Made by a program: the position numbers and the translations under genes
Shown: positions 16,790-24,857 of the stretch, one piece after another
Layout: each line of letters starts with the position of its first letter
How positions within the stretch are numbered: the first letter of the stretch is position 1
The notes under the pieces: generated by a model
Seen by the model: the letters and a program-made list of their open reading frames with translations, nothing else
Databases searched by the model: none
Told to the model about the DNA's origin: nothing
Source of the DNA: Methylophilaceae bacterium
Lineage (GTDB): Bacteria; Pseudomonadota; Gammaproteobacteria; Burkholderiales; Methylophilaceae
Length of the DNA stretch: 64,000 bases
Reading direction: 5' to 3'
NCBI GenBank assembly: GCA_028823485.1
Contig: JAPKBG010000010.1
Span: 1-64,000 of the forward strand

Positions 16790-17617
16790 TTAGTTTGCAG
16801 GCACAAAGTCTGGTAAAGGCGTGTAGTCAATAGTTGATGCTCCTTCTGTTGCAGCAACTTCTTCAGATGCAGGTGTTTCAATATCTCAATCCGCTGGCTG
16901 AAATATATCCTCAAGTAAGTCATCAGAGACTAAGCCATCTTGTACTTGGCTTGCTCTACTCTGTAAATAAGCATCACGCATAAAAGCATAAGAATCTAGT
17001 GATGCACTGTCTAAAATGTCAGTAGCATTTAGCAACTCAGCACGCTTGTCTATAAAGCTAACAACGCGTAATTGATTGTGTAGACGTACCTGACCAATAT
17101 TGTGTGCATAGGTGATTGGGTCACTTGTTACTGTATCAAAACCAAAGCCAGCTGCATCACGTACAGTGCTTGGGCCTAGGAAAGGAAGTACGATATAAGC
17201 ACCGCTTCCCACACCCCAGTGACCAAGTGTTTGGCCAAAATCTTCACGGTGGACTGGAATGTTATCCATACTTGCGACATCAATAAACCCAGCTAAGCCA
17301 AAAGTACTGTTGATGACGAATCGACCTGCATCTTTAAATGCATGGGCGAACTTCAGCTGTAAAACGTCATTCAACACAGTGGTGAGAGATTTTAGGTTGT
17401 TAAAGAAGTTATTAATACCCTTACGAATGGGGGGTGGTGTAACTGCCTTGTACGCGCCAGCTACAGGTTTAAGAACAACACCGTCTATGGCATCGTTAAA
17501 TTTATATACACCACGATTGACTGACTCTAATGGATCATTATTTTCTAACGTAGCACAGCCTGTGGCGATGATTGCCAAGAAGCAGCTAAGTAATAGTTTG
17601 GTGAGTTGTAATCGCAT
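16790..17617 (-). pseudogene. mlaA: Outer-membrane lipid-asymmetry lipoprotein MlaA (VacJ), shortened by an in-frame TGA
   Basis: MlaA removes phospholipid from the outer leaflet. From the ATG at 17617 the product has a lipoprotein signal (LLLSCFLAIIATGC) and the MlaA core (DPLESVNRGVYKFNDAIDG; GSGAYIVLPFLGPSTVRDAAG), ending at TGA 16886-16888 after 243 codons. The same frame then stays open for 31 codons (DIETPASEEVAATEGAS...) to TAA at 16790-16792. The MlaA core is complete, so the protein may work without the tail; I mark the full span because the tail looks coding. The ORF track start at 17659 adds 14 residues before the lipoprotein signal and is less likely. Confidence 0.7.
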
Positions 17618-17832
17618 ATGTTCGTTCTTTTTTATAATGTTGTTATTTAGTTGACGCACATGTTTTCTTCAAGTCGAAAACCTTCAATAAAAATTTATTA
17701 TCCCTTAATAGACTGCTCTCTGTCTATGAATTATGCAAACTGTTTTTTATACGCGTGCAGGTGTTGTAAAAACCCCACTTAATACTATTGAACATAACAG
17801 TGCATGTTGTGTTGCGATTGCCTGTGGTTATA

Positions 17833-18300
17833 TTACTCACGATGATAAGGGTGATTCTGTATAACCGTATGCGCACGGTAGAGTTGCTCTGTGAGCAGTA
17901 CCCGTACAAAAGCATGGGGTAAAGTGAGCTTGGAGAGTGACCAGCAAAAGTCAGCCTGTTTGATGAGTGCAGGGTCTAAACCGTCAGCACCACCGACAGC
18001 GATGCTGACATCACGTCCCATTTCTTGCCATTTTTTCATCATGGTTGCTAATGCAACCGTCGTTTTTTCTTTGCCATTTTCATCGCAAGCAATGAGATAA
18101 TCTTTATTCGCCGCTTTTAAAATCCGCTGCGCTTCAGCTGCTTGGACTACTGGATTTTTTTTGCCATCAGAGCGTTTGTCTGGCTTGATTTCAATGATTT
18201 CAACACTTAACTCACGCGGCATACGTTTAATGTATTTAGCGCAAGCCGTCTCAACCCAGTTTGGCATTTTGTGGCCAACTGAGATGATTTTGAGTTTCAT
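17833..18300 (-). CDS. rlmH: 23S rRNA pseudouridine-1915 N3-methyltransferase
   Basis: 155 aa, SPOUT methyltransferase that modifies helix 69 of the 50S subunit. The C-terminal knot is clear: VSIAVGGADGLDPALIKQA, SLSKLTLPHAFVRVLLTEQLYRA and the conserved end NHPYHRE. The start MKLKIISVGHKMPNWV matches the family. Full length. It follows rsfS by 22 bp; rsfS-rlmH is a common ribosome-linked pair. Confidence 0.96.
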   Translation of the reverse strand: MKLKIISVGHKMPNWVETACAKYIKRMPRELSVEIIEIKPDKRSDGKKNPVVQAAEAQRILKAANKDYLIACDENGKEKTTVALATMMKKWQEMGRDVSIAVGGADGLDPALIKQADFCWSLSKLTLPHAFVRVLLTEQLYRAHTVIQNHPYHRE

Positions 18301-18322
18301 GTATGGAAAATAAAGCTAGGCT

Positions 18323-18700
18323 TTATGATACGGTAGTATCTAGGTCGCTTGCAGTATCTGCTGAGATATGACCACCTTCGCCACCCCATAGTTGCTCTAG
18401 ATTATAGTAGGTTCGCGTAGCTGTCGTCATGATGTGGATAATGATGTCGTCTAAATCAACTAGCACCCATTCACCCTCTTTTTCACCTTCCATGCCACGT
18501 GGTTCGAAACCTTTAGCTTTCACATCGACATAGATATTGTTGGCGATGGCTTTGGTTTGACGTGATGAGTTTGCGCTACAAACAATCATGTAGCTCGTCA
18601 TTGATGTGAGTTTTGTCACATCCAAAACAGTAATATCAAAACCTTTGATATCTTCGATTGCGTTAATGACCGTATCTTTCATTGTGTTTAAATCGGACAA
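18323..18700 (-). CDS. rsfS: Ribosomal silencing factor RsfS
   Basis: 125 aa (Iojap/DUF143). Binds ribosomal protein uL14 and blocks subunit joining in starvation. Signature: KGFDITVLDVTKLTSMTSYMIVCSANSSRQ, then GEKEGEWVLVDLDDIIIHIM. The C-terminal RTYYNLEQLWG is typical. Sits between panD and rlmH on the minus strand; the 26-bp gap to panD suggests one long transcript. Confidence 0.96.
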   Translation of the reverse strand: MSDLNTMKDTVINAIEDIKGFDITVLDVTKLTSMTSYMIVCSANSSRQTKAIANNIYVDVKAKGFEPRGMEGEKEGEWVLVDLDDIIIHIMTTATRTYYNLEQLWGGEGGHISADTASDLDTTVS

Positions 18701-18726
18701 ATTATTACCTTCTAACTAATTGTTTA

Positions 18727-19110
18727 TTAAGCAGCTTGTGCTGGGATGTTCTGTTTGAGTTCTTTGATGCAATTTTGGTCATCGACATAAACCAAATCTG
18801 GTTTATAGCTCTCCAACTCAAGCTCTGTGTAGTCTGAGTAAGTGGCAATAATGACAATGTCACCTGGTGCAGCTTTATGTGCGGCAGCACCATTAGTCGA
18901 GATAATACCTGAATTACGCTCGCCGCGGATGGCATAAGTGCTAAAACGCTCGCCATTCGTCACATTATAAATCTCAATTTTTTCATACTCACGGATATTA
19001 GCCGCTTCCAGCAACACTTCATCAATGGCACAACTGCCCTCATAATGAAGCTCACTATGGGTGACGGTTACGCGGTGAAGTTTGGATTTAAGCATCGTTC
19101 TTTGCATCAA
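18727..19110 (-). CDS. panD: Aspartate 1-decarboxylase
   Basis: 127 aa. Makes beta-alanine for pantothenate. It is a pyruvoyl enzyme: the precursor is cleaved at the Gly-Ser of [16 protein letters not shown]. The downstream [25 protein letters not shown] forms the active-site barrel. Full length for the family. It follows panC (36 bp) in the order panB-panC-panD, so the whole beta-alanine to pantothenate branch is together. Confidence 0.96.
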   Translation of the reverse strand: MMQRTMLKSKLHRVTVTHSELHYEGSCAIDEVLLEAANIREYEKIEIYNVTNGERFSTYAIRGERNSGIISTNGAAAHKAAPGDIVIIATYSDYTELELESYKPDLVYVDDQNCIKELKQNIPAQAA

Positions 19111-19146
19111 GTATTACCATTCAACCTTACAAAGATAGCATTGTAA

Positions 19147-20007
19147 TCAATTCAAGGGTTTAGCGCAAAACTCAATGTTGTCGATTAAACGGATATTGGC
19201 TAATGTGGCCGCGCCTAAAATGACCAATTGTTCATCATCTTCAAGGGCAGGCTTTAGCGTTAATGCAGAACGAATCGAAATGTAATCGACCTCCCAGCCT
19301 TGCTTGGTGAGTGCTTCAGTCGTTTGCTTTTCGATGTTCATGAAAGTCGTTGGTGTGGTTTGTGCGCCTGCTATAGCTGACTTAAGCGCTTGATTTAGTT
19401 GCTCTGCTTGTGTTTTTTGTTGGGCAGTAAAGTGACCATTACGTGAACTCATGGCGAGCCCACTGGCTTCGCGCACAATGTTGCCTGCAATAATTTCGAT
19501 TGCAAAGTTAAACTGTTTAACTAGCTCACGGATGATGGCTAACTGCTGAAAATCTTTTTTACCAAATACGGCAACATCGGGTTGGACGAGGTTAAATAGT
19601 TTGGCAACAATGGTCGCAACCCCAGAAAAATGACCTGGTCTGCTCGCACCACACAATATACTGGCCATGGGTGGCGGTGTAATTATCATGGTTTGGTTGA
19701 GTGATGTGCCATCAAAGTCAGGATACATTTCTTCAACACTAGGTGCGAAAACAATGGTCGCACCGATAGCCTCTAGTTTTTTACAATCTGCTTCCAATGT
19801 GCGCGGGTATTGTTCTAAATCTGCACTGGAATCAAACTGTAATGGATTCACAAAAATGCTGACGACAACACAGTCTGCTTGTTGTTTTGCAAGCTCGACA
19901 AGTGTGAGGTGACCATCATGAAAATTGCCCATCGTCGGTACAAAAGCGACTTTGTTGTGTGCTGCTAATGCGTGTTTTAGTACCGCGCTGGTATGAACAA
20001 CTTTCAC
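19147..20007 (-). CDS. panC: Pantoate-beta-alanine ligase
   Basis: 286 aa. ATP-dependent joining of pantoate and beta-alanine. The nucleotidyl-transferase motifs FVPTMGNFHDGHLTLV (HxGH variant), SIFVNPLQF and FGKKDFQQLAIIREL are present, with SSRNGHFTAQQK near the C-terminal domain. It starts with GTG, which shares a base with the panB stop (TAGTG), an overlap that implies coupled translation. Confidence 0.96.
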   Translation of the reverse strand: MKVVHTSAVLKHALAAHNKVAFVPTMGNFHDGHLTLVELAKQQADCVVVSIFVNPLQFDSSADLEQYPRTLEADCKKLEAIGATIVFAPSVEEMYPDFDGTSLNQTMIITPPPMASILCGASRPGHFSGVATIVAKLFNLVQPDVAVFGKKDFQQLAIIRELVKQFNFAIEIIAGNIVREASGLAMSSRNGHFTAQQKTQAEQLNQALKSAIAGAQTTPTTFMNIEKQTTEALTKQGWEVDYISIRSALTLKPALEDDEQLVILGAATLANIRLIDNIEFCAKPLN

Positions 20008-20837
20008 TAGTAGCTATGCTCTTCAGCAGGGAATGATTGGTCTTTAACTGCTTTGATATAAGCCGCAATCGCCTCTTGTATGCTGTTGGTTTCTTTTAAA
20101 AAGTTACGAACGAAGCGAGGTGATTTAAAGTCACTCGGGGCTTTATCAGCAGGGCCAGTATAGATGCCAATTAAATCTTGTAATACTAAGACTTGGCCAC
20201 TGCAGTTGACCCCAGCGCCAATGCCGATGGTAGGCGCTTTAATTGTATTGGTAATTTGTTCAGCCAGTGTAGCTGGTACCATTTCTAACACCACCATACT
20301 CACACCCGCTTCATCCATGGCTTTGGCATCATTCATGATTTTCTGGGCTGAAGCTTCTGTCTTACCTTGAATCTTATAGCCACCAAGCTGGTTCACTGAT
20401 TGCGGTGTAAAGCCTAAATGTGCACAAACAGGTACGCCATGCGACGCTAAGTAGCGTGCTGTTTCAACACGGTCACCACCACCTTCAAATTTCACCATGC
20501 TCGCACCAGACTTGATCAGCCATTGTGCATTTTTCAGCGCCGCTTCATTGTCATGCTCATAACTACCGACTGGCATATCCGCAACAATGAAGGTATTGGG
20601 CGCACCAGCAGCAACGCTTTTGGTGTGGTAAGTCATGTGGTGCATACTCACATTCAATGTGTTATCTGCACCTTGTAACACCATGCCGAGTGAATCGCCA
20701 ACCAGTAACACATCAACACCTTCAAGCTCCATGACTTTAGCAAACGAGGCGTCATAGCAAGTCAGCATGGTGATTTTTTCACCAAAGGCAGTTAGCTTGC
20801 TTAGATTGTTTATTTTGTTACTTGAGTTAGGTTGCAT
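20007..20837 (-). CDS. panB: 3-methyl-2-oxobutanoate hydroxymethyltransferase
   Basis: About 276 aa. Transfers a hydroxymethyl group from methylene-tetrahydrofolate to ketoisovalerate in pantothenate synthesis. Barrel motifs: MLTCYDASFAKVME, DVLLVGDSLGMVLQG, HLGFTPQSVNQLGGYKIQG and PTIGIGAGVNCSGQVLVLQD. The ORF track start (20903) lies within the dgk 3' end; the ATG at 20837 (MQPNSSNKINN), 16 bp after dgk, fits the family length better. Confidence 0.94.
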   Translation of the reverse strand: MQPNSSNKINNLSKLTAFGEKITMLTCYDASFAKVMELEGVDVLLVGDSLGMVLQGADNTLNVSMHHMTYHTKSVAAGAPNTFIVADMPVGSYEHDNEAALKNAQWLIKSGASMVKFEGGGDRVETARYLASHGVPVCAHLGFTPQSVNQLGGYKIQGKTEASAQKIMNDAKAMDEAGVSMVVLEMVPATLAEQITNTIKAPTIGIGAGVNCSGQVLVLQDLIGIYTGPADKAPSDFKSPRFVRNFLKETNSIQEAIAAYIKAVKDQSFPAEEHSY

Positions 20838-20853
20838 GGTTAAATTAGCGTGC

Positions 20854-21501
20854 TTATTCGAAATTAGGGTTGAAATACTCACGGCGACCTTGAAATTGGT
20901 CAATACGATCGACGAGTAAGTTTAACGCAGCCTCGTCTTTAATAATATTGAGTTTTTCATTGTTAACAATTAGCACAGGCGCGGCATCATAAGTGTGAAA
21001 GTATTCGCTATAAGCGGTGGCAAGCCGTTCTAAATATTCTGGCTGAATATTGTTTTCATACTTAATATTACGTTCTGCAATACGTTCGGTTAATGCACTC
21101 ACAGGGGTTTGTAAATAAATCACCAAGTCTGGCTTAGGCGATTCTAACTGTAAGTGCTGAAAAATCTGATGGTAGAGCGCGTACTCCTCATCATTTAAGT
21201 TCAAACGCGCAAATAGCGGATCTTTTTCTAAAAAGAAATCAGCCGTAATCGGCTGCGAAAACATATCAATTTGGCTGATGTCTGCAATTTGACGGGCGCG
21301 TTGAAACAAGAAAAAGATCTGTGTTTGTAGTGCATAACGTTTCGGATCGTCATAAAAGCGCGCTAAAAAAGGATTCTCTTCTGCTTTTTCTGTCAGCAAC
21401 TGTGTCGAAAACTTCTCCGCAAGCATGCGCGCCAAAGTGGTTTTTCCGCTACCAATCGGGCCTTCAACAACGATAAATGGGAATTTATTAAAAATGCTCA
21501 T
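20854..21501 (-). CDS. Deoxynucleoside kinase family protein
   Basis: 215 aa. dNK/dGK family, which phosphorylates deoxynucleosides. The P-loop VEGPIGSGKTTLA is at the N-terminus; the lid and catalytic region show ERIAERN and EYLERLATAYSEYF. The exact substrate (dA/dG or other) cannot be read from sequence. It overlaps folK by 4 bp, in the conserved betaproteobacterial order pcnB-folK-dgk-panB, so folate and pantothenate genes are co-transcribed with it. Confidence 0.88.
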   Translation of the reverse strand: MSIFNKFPFIVVEGPIGSGKTTLARMLAEKFSTQLLTEKAEENPFLARFYDDPKRYALQTQIFFLFQRARQIADISQIDMFSQPITADFFLEKDPLFARLNLNDEEYALYHQIFQHLQLESPKPDLVIYLQTPVSALTERIAERNIKYENNIQPEYLERLATAYSEYFHTYDAAPVLIVNNEKLNIIKDEAALNLLVDRIDQFQGRREYFNPNFE

Positions 21502-22013
21502 ACAGAATGATTGCTCAGTTTTTCAATGCCTTGGTTTTGGAAAAGTCGTGCTAATTTTACAACATTACAGGACTTGGGCATCACATCAAGGTAGCTAATT
21601 GTTAAGTCTGGTACAATTTCTGCTAGCGGCAATAAGACAAAGCCACGCAAATGCATACGTGGATGTGGCAAGGTGAGAAATGCTGTTTTTTGCTCGACAT
21701 CGTCATAGCACAGTAAATCTAAATCCAGTATGCGCGGCGCATTTGGGAAAGGGCGTTCGCGTCCAAAGTCTTGCTCGATATCCAGCAGTGCTTTTAATAA
21801 GCTTTCTGGACTCGCCTCGGTATGCACTTCCGCGACGGCATTAATAAAATCAGGTTGGTTATCGTAACCAACAGGCTCTGATTGATACAAGCTAGAACGT
21901 TGTATGACTTTCGTTCTCGGTATCTTTTCTAGTGCGGTAAAAGCGTTTGTGACCTGTAAAGCAGGGTCGCATAAGTTGCTACCTAATGCGACAAACGCTT
22001 TATGCACTGCCAT
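21498..22013 (-). CDS. folK: 2-amino-4-hydroxy-6-hydroxymethyldihydropteridine pyrophosphokinase
   Basis: 171 aa. Pyrophosphorylates the pterin before dihydropteroate synthesis in the folate pathway. Motifs: FVALGSNLCDP, then SEPVGYDNQPDFINAVAEV, FGRERPFPNAPRILDLDLL and LPHPRMHLRGFVLLPL. Full length. Overlaps pcnB (14 bp) upstream and the deoxynucleoside kinase (4 bp) downstream. Confidence 0.95.
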   Translation of the reverse strand: MAVHKAFVALGSNLCDPALQVTNAFTALEKIPRTKVIQRSSLYQSEPVGYDNQPDFINAVAEVHTEASPESLLKALLDIEQDFGRERPFPNAPRILDLDLLCYDDVEQKTAFLTLPHPRMHLRGFVLLPLAEIVPDLTISYLDVMPKSCNVVKLARLFQNQGIEKLSNHSV

Positions 22014-23379
22014 TGTCCGTGGCGACTGGTTTCTTTTTCGGCATGCGTTTACGTTTTCTTTTCGGCGCTGTTTCAGGCATTAACATAGCAGTACGTTCTT
22101 CTGATTTTGCATCGGAAAATTTCGTCCACCACTCACCAATTTCCATTGGAATCTCACCAGACTCGCAACGTAATAACATAAAGTCATAAGCCGCACGGTA
22201 GCGTGGGTTGGCGAGTAGAGCGAATGGACGCTTTCCAGCCCGTTGCTCAAAGCGTGGTTGCATGGCCCAAATTTCTTTCATGGTCGCCACAAAGCGATTA
22301 TGAATAGCGAGTTTCTTCGCTTGAATTTGAATCACTTCATCCATGGCGTTATATAAAGCAGGAATCATCGGCGCGTTTTTTTTCTGCACTTCCCACTCTT
22401 TTAACACTTCGTGCCAGAGCAATGTCGCGAATAAAAAGCTCGGGTTAGATGATTTGCCTTGCATGATGCGATCATCCGTATTTTTCAGTGCCAACATAAC
22501 GAATTTCTCACCCATCGGTTGTTCTAATACCACATCCAATAGCGGCAATAAACCATGATGTAATTTTTGTGCACGTAAAACGTTAATGCTTTCAATCGCA
22601 TGCCCAGATAGGAACAGTTTTAACATCTCATCAAACAAGCGGCTAGGCGGCACGTCGTGCAATAAATCCGCTAGTTTAGAGATTGGCTGTTCAGTCGCTT
22701 TATCAATCTTCAAGCCTAGCTTTGCTGACAATCGCACAGCACGTAGCATACGTACAGGGTCTTCTTTATAGCGAGTGACGGGATCACCGATCATGCGTAA
22801 TACGTGCGATTTCACATCAGCAACACCGTTATGAAAATCTAACACATCTTGTGTTTGTGCATTGTAGTAAAGCGCATTGGCAGTAAAGTCACGTCTCGCC
22901 GCATCATCTTCTATGCTACCGAAAATGTTGTCACGCAAAATGCGGCCGCTTTCATTGGTTTTAGCATCACCTGCTTTAGGATTAACAGTGTCGTGATGCC
23001 CACGAAAAGTCGAGACTTCAATAGTTTCTCTACCCCACATCACATGTACGAGGCGGAAACGTCTGCCGATAATACGAGAGCGGCGGAAGATTTTATTCAC
23101 TTCCTCAGGTTCTGCATTGGTGGCAATGTCGAAATCTTTTGGTTTGGAGTTGAGGAGTAAGTCCCTCACCGCCCCGCCAACGATATAAACATCAAACCCC
23201 GCTTTGTGTAATCCTGCGCAGGTTTTGTGCGCCGCATCGCTAATTAAGCTAGGGTCGATTTTATGTTTTTTAGCAGGGATGACTTTTGCCATACTTGGCA
23301 AGGAGTTTTCTGCTTGATTGATGGCATCTATTGCATGCGCACGCTTTTTAAATACTTTGTTCAGAAATTTTTTAATCAT
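22000..23379 (-). CDS. pcnB: Poly(A) polymerase I
   Basis: About 459 aa. Adds 3' poly(A) tails that promote RNA decay. The nucleotidyltransferase core has VYIVGGAVRDLLLNSKPKDFDIATNA and the RRDFTANALYYN block; the tail is basic (KRKRKRMPKKKP) as in PcnB. PcnB rather than CCA-adding enzyme is supported by the long C-terminus and by pairing with folK. The ORF track begins at 23439 inside the upstream gene; the ATG at 23379 (MIKKFLNKVFKKR) is preferred. Confidence 0.92.
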   Translation of the reverse strand: MIKKFLNKVFKKRAHAIDAINQAENSLPSMAKVIPAKKHKIDPSLISDAAHKTCAGLHKAGFDVYIVGGAVRDLLLNSKPKDFDIATNAEPEEVNKIFRRSRIIGRRFRLVHVMWGRETIEVSTFRGHHDTVNPKAGDAKTNESGRILRDNIFGSIEDDAARRDFTANALYYNAQTQDVLDFHNGVADVKSHVLRMIGDPVTRYKEDPVRMLRAVRLSAKLGLKIDKATEQPISKLADLLHDVPPSRLFDEMLKLFLSGHAIESINVLRAQKLHHGLLPLLDVVLEQPMGEKFVMLALKNTDDRIMQGKSSNPSFLFATLLWHEVLKEWEVQKKNAPMIPALYNAMDEVIQIQAKKLAIHNRFVATMKEIWAMQPRFEQRAGKRPFALLANPRYRAAYDFMLLRCESGEIPMEIGEWWTKFSDAKSEERTAMLMPETAPKRKRKRMPKKKPVATDNGSA

Positions 23380-23410
23380 CGATTTGAGCTGTCTAATTTT
23401 AAGTCGTCTA

Positions 23411-23959
23411 TTATTTAGACTCGTTATTCCATAGCACATCAGGCTCGCCAGCTTCTTTGTTTAAAACGCGACACAACACGAAGAGCAAGTCTGATAAGCG
23501 GTTAATATATTGTAAGGAAGTTGCAGTCAACTTCTCTTCCGAATGTAGTGTGTGCATCTCGCGTTCAGCACGTCTACACACTGTTCTAGCTAAATGGCAA
23601 TAGGCTGCAGCACGACTGCCGCCCGGTAAAATAAATTCTTTCAACGGCGCTAGACTATCATTAAACGCATCCAGTGTCGTTTCTAATGAGGTAATACGCT
23701 CAGCTTTAATTAATTCCATATTAGGCATGCAGATTTCACCGCCAAGGTTGAATAAGTCATGTTGCACGGCAGTTAAGCAATCAGTGATTTGGTCAGATAT
23801 TGGCTCAGTTAACATGATGCCAATCACCGAGTTCAATTCATCAACATCGCCCATGGCATGTATGCGTAAGCTATCCTTAGGCACACGAGTGCCATCACCT
23901 AAGCCTGTAGTGCCGCTGTCGCCAGTGCGAGTGTAAATCTTACTTAATCGATTACCCAT
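23411..23959 (-). CDS. Cob(I)yrinic acid a,c-diamide adenosyltransferase (PduO type)
   Basis: 182 aa. Transfers adenosyl from ATP to cob(I)alamin to make adenosylcobalamin. The PduO-family N-terminus YTRTGDSGTTGLGDGTRVPKDS binds ATP; further signatures are DELNSVIG, LPGGSRAAAYCHLARTVCRRAER and the final NRLSDLLFVLCRVLN. Implies B12 use. Stands 31 bp before pcnB on the same strand and diverges from murI. Confidence 0.93.
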   Translation of the reverse strand: MGNRLSKIYTRTGDSGTTGLGDGTRVPKDSLRIHAMGDVDELNSVIGIMLTEPISDQITDCLTAVQHDLFNLGGEICMPNMELIKAERITSLETTLDAFNDSLAPLKEFILPGGSRAAAYCHLARTVCRRAEREMHTLHSEEKLTATSLQYINRLSDLLFVLCRVLNKEAGEPDVLWNNESK

Positions 23960-23996
23960 TGTTGATCTTTCTCACTATAATTAGCCATTATAAATC

Positions 23997-24842
23997 ATGC
24001 ATAACTATTTACAGAAAAATAAGCAGACTAATATCAAAGCGATAAAAGCCAATGCAATCGCAATCGGCGTCATGGATTCTGGCGTGGGCGGCCTGACAGT
24101 GATGCAACATATTCATCGCTTATTACCACATGAACATCTCAATTATGTAGCAGATAGCCAATATGCGCCTTATGGCAGCTTAAGCCCTGAATCCATTACC
24201 GACCGCTGTTTTACGATCGCTGACTTTCTAATTGAGCAAAACGTCAAAGCCCTAGTTGTTGCTTGTAACACCGCCACTGCTGCTTCCATTCAATTAATGC
24301 GCGCTAAATATGCATTACCGATTATCGGTATGGAACCAGCCGTTAAACCAGCCGCATTAGCCAGTAAAAATGGCATCATCGGCGTGCTGGCTACAGTAGG
24401 CACACTCAAAAGTGCTCAGTTTGCTGCTTTGTTAACCAACTATGGGCAAGATATTCAAGTGCATACGCAAGGTTGTATTGGCTTGGTGGAGTGTATTGAG
24501 CGTGGTGAAATCCATGCGGCTAGTACGAAAGCGTTGATTGCAGAATATTGTGCGCCATTGTTAGAAGCTGGGGCAGACACGATTGTGTTGGGTTGTACGC
24601 ACTATCCGTTTGTTCGGGACGTGATTCAAGGTGTTGTGGGTGAGGGTGTGACAGTGATTGATACTGGGGAAGCTGTTGCTAAGCATTTGCAGGCGACTTT
24701 GGAGGTTCAGTCGTTATTAACCTCAACAGAAGAAGAGGCTGATGTTTTGGTTTGGACGAATAATACAGCTGCGTACAGAGATGCAGTGATTCAGCAGCTG
24801 TGGGGTGATAATGCAGTTGTTCGGCGTATTGCGCTTCGCTAA
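23997..24842 (+). CDS. murI: Glutamate racemase
   Basis: 281 aa. Makes D-glutamate for peptidoglycan. Catalytic cysteines lie in VVACNTATAA and LGCTHYPFV. The N-terminus IGVMDSGVGGLTVMQHIHRLLP and YVADSQYAPYGSLSPE are family hallmarks. The 3' end of the gene contains a 29-nt hairpin-forming sequence (GGCGTATT...AATACGCC) that runs into its stop codon and beyond. Single gene, divergent from the adenosyltransferase gene. Confidence 0.95.
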   Translation: MHNYLQKNKQTNIKAIKANAIAIGVMDSGVGGLTVMQHIHRLLPHEHLNYVADSQYAPYGSLSPESITDRCFTIADFLIEQNVKALVVACNTATAASIQLMRAKYALPIIGMEPAVKPAALASKNGIIGVLATVGTLKSAQFAALLTNYGQDIQVHTQGCIGLVECIERGEIHAASTKALIAEYCAPLLEAGADTIVLGCTHYPFVRDVIQGVVGEGVTVIDTGEAVAKHLQATLEVQSLLTSTEEEADVLVWTNNTAAYRDAVIQQLWGDNAVVRRIALR

Positions 24843-24848
24843 TACGCC
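24823..24848. repeat. REP-like palindrome at the murI stop
   Basis: GGCGTATT-GCG-CTT-CGC-T-AATACGCC, an 11-bp stem with a T bulge that spans the murI stop codon. Its core GCGCTTCGC is that of common extragenic palindromes in proteobacteria. There is no T-run, so it is not a classical terminator. Confidence 0.45.
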
Positions 24849-24857
24849 CTATGCGGG

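Noticed and set aside
17733-17864. Plus-strand 43-codon ORF (MQTVFYTRAGVV...) between mlaA and rlmH
   Set aside because: No Shine-Dalgarno sequence, and its 3' part is antisense to the conserved rlmH C-terminus, so similarity to a protein is unlikely.
17724-17915. Minus-strand 63-aa ORF at the rlmH 3' end
   Set aside because: Overlaps rlmH in another frame and has no recognisable features.
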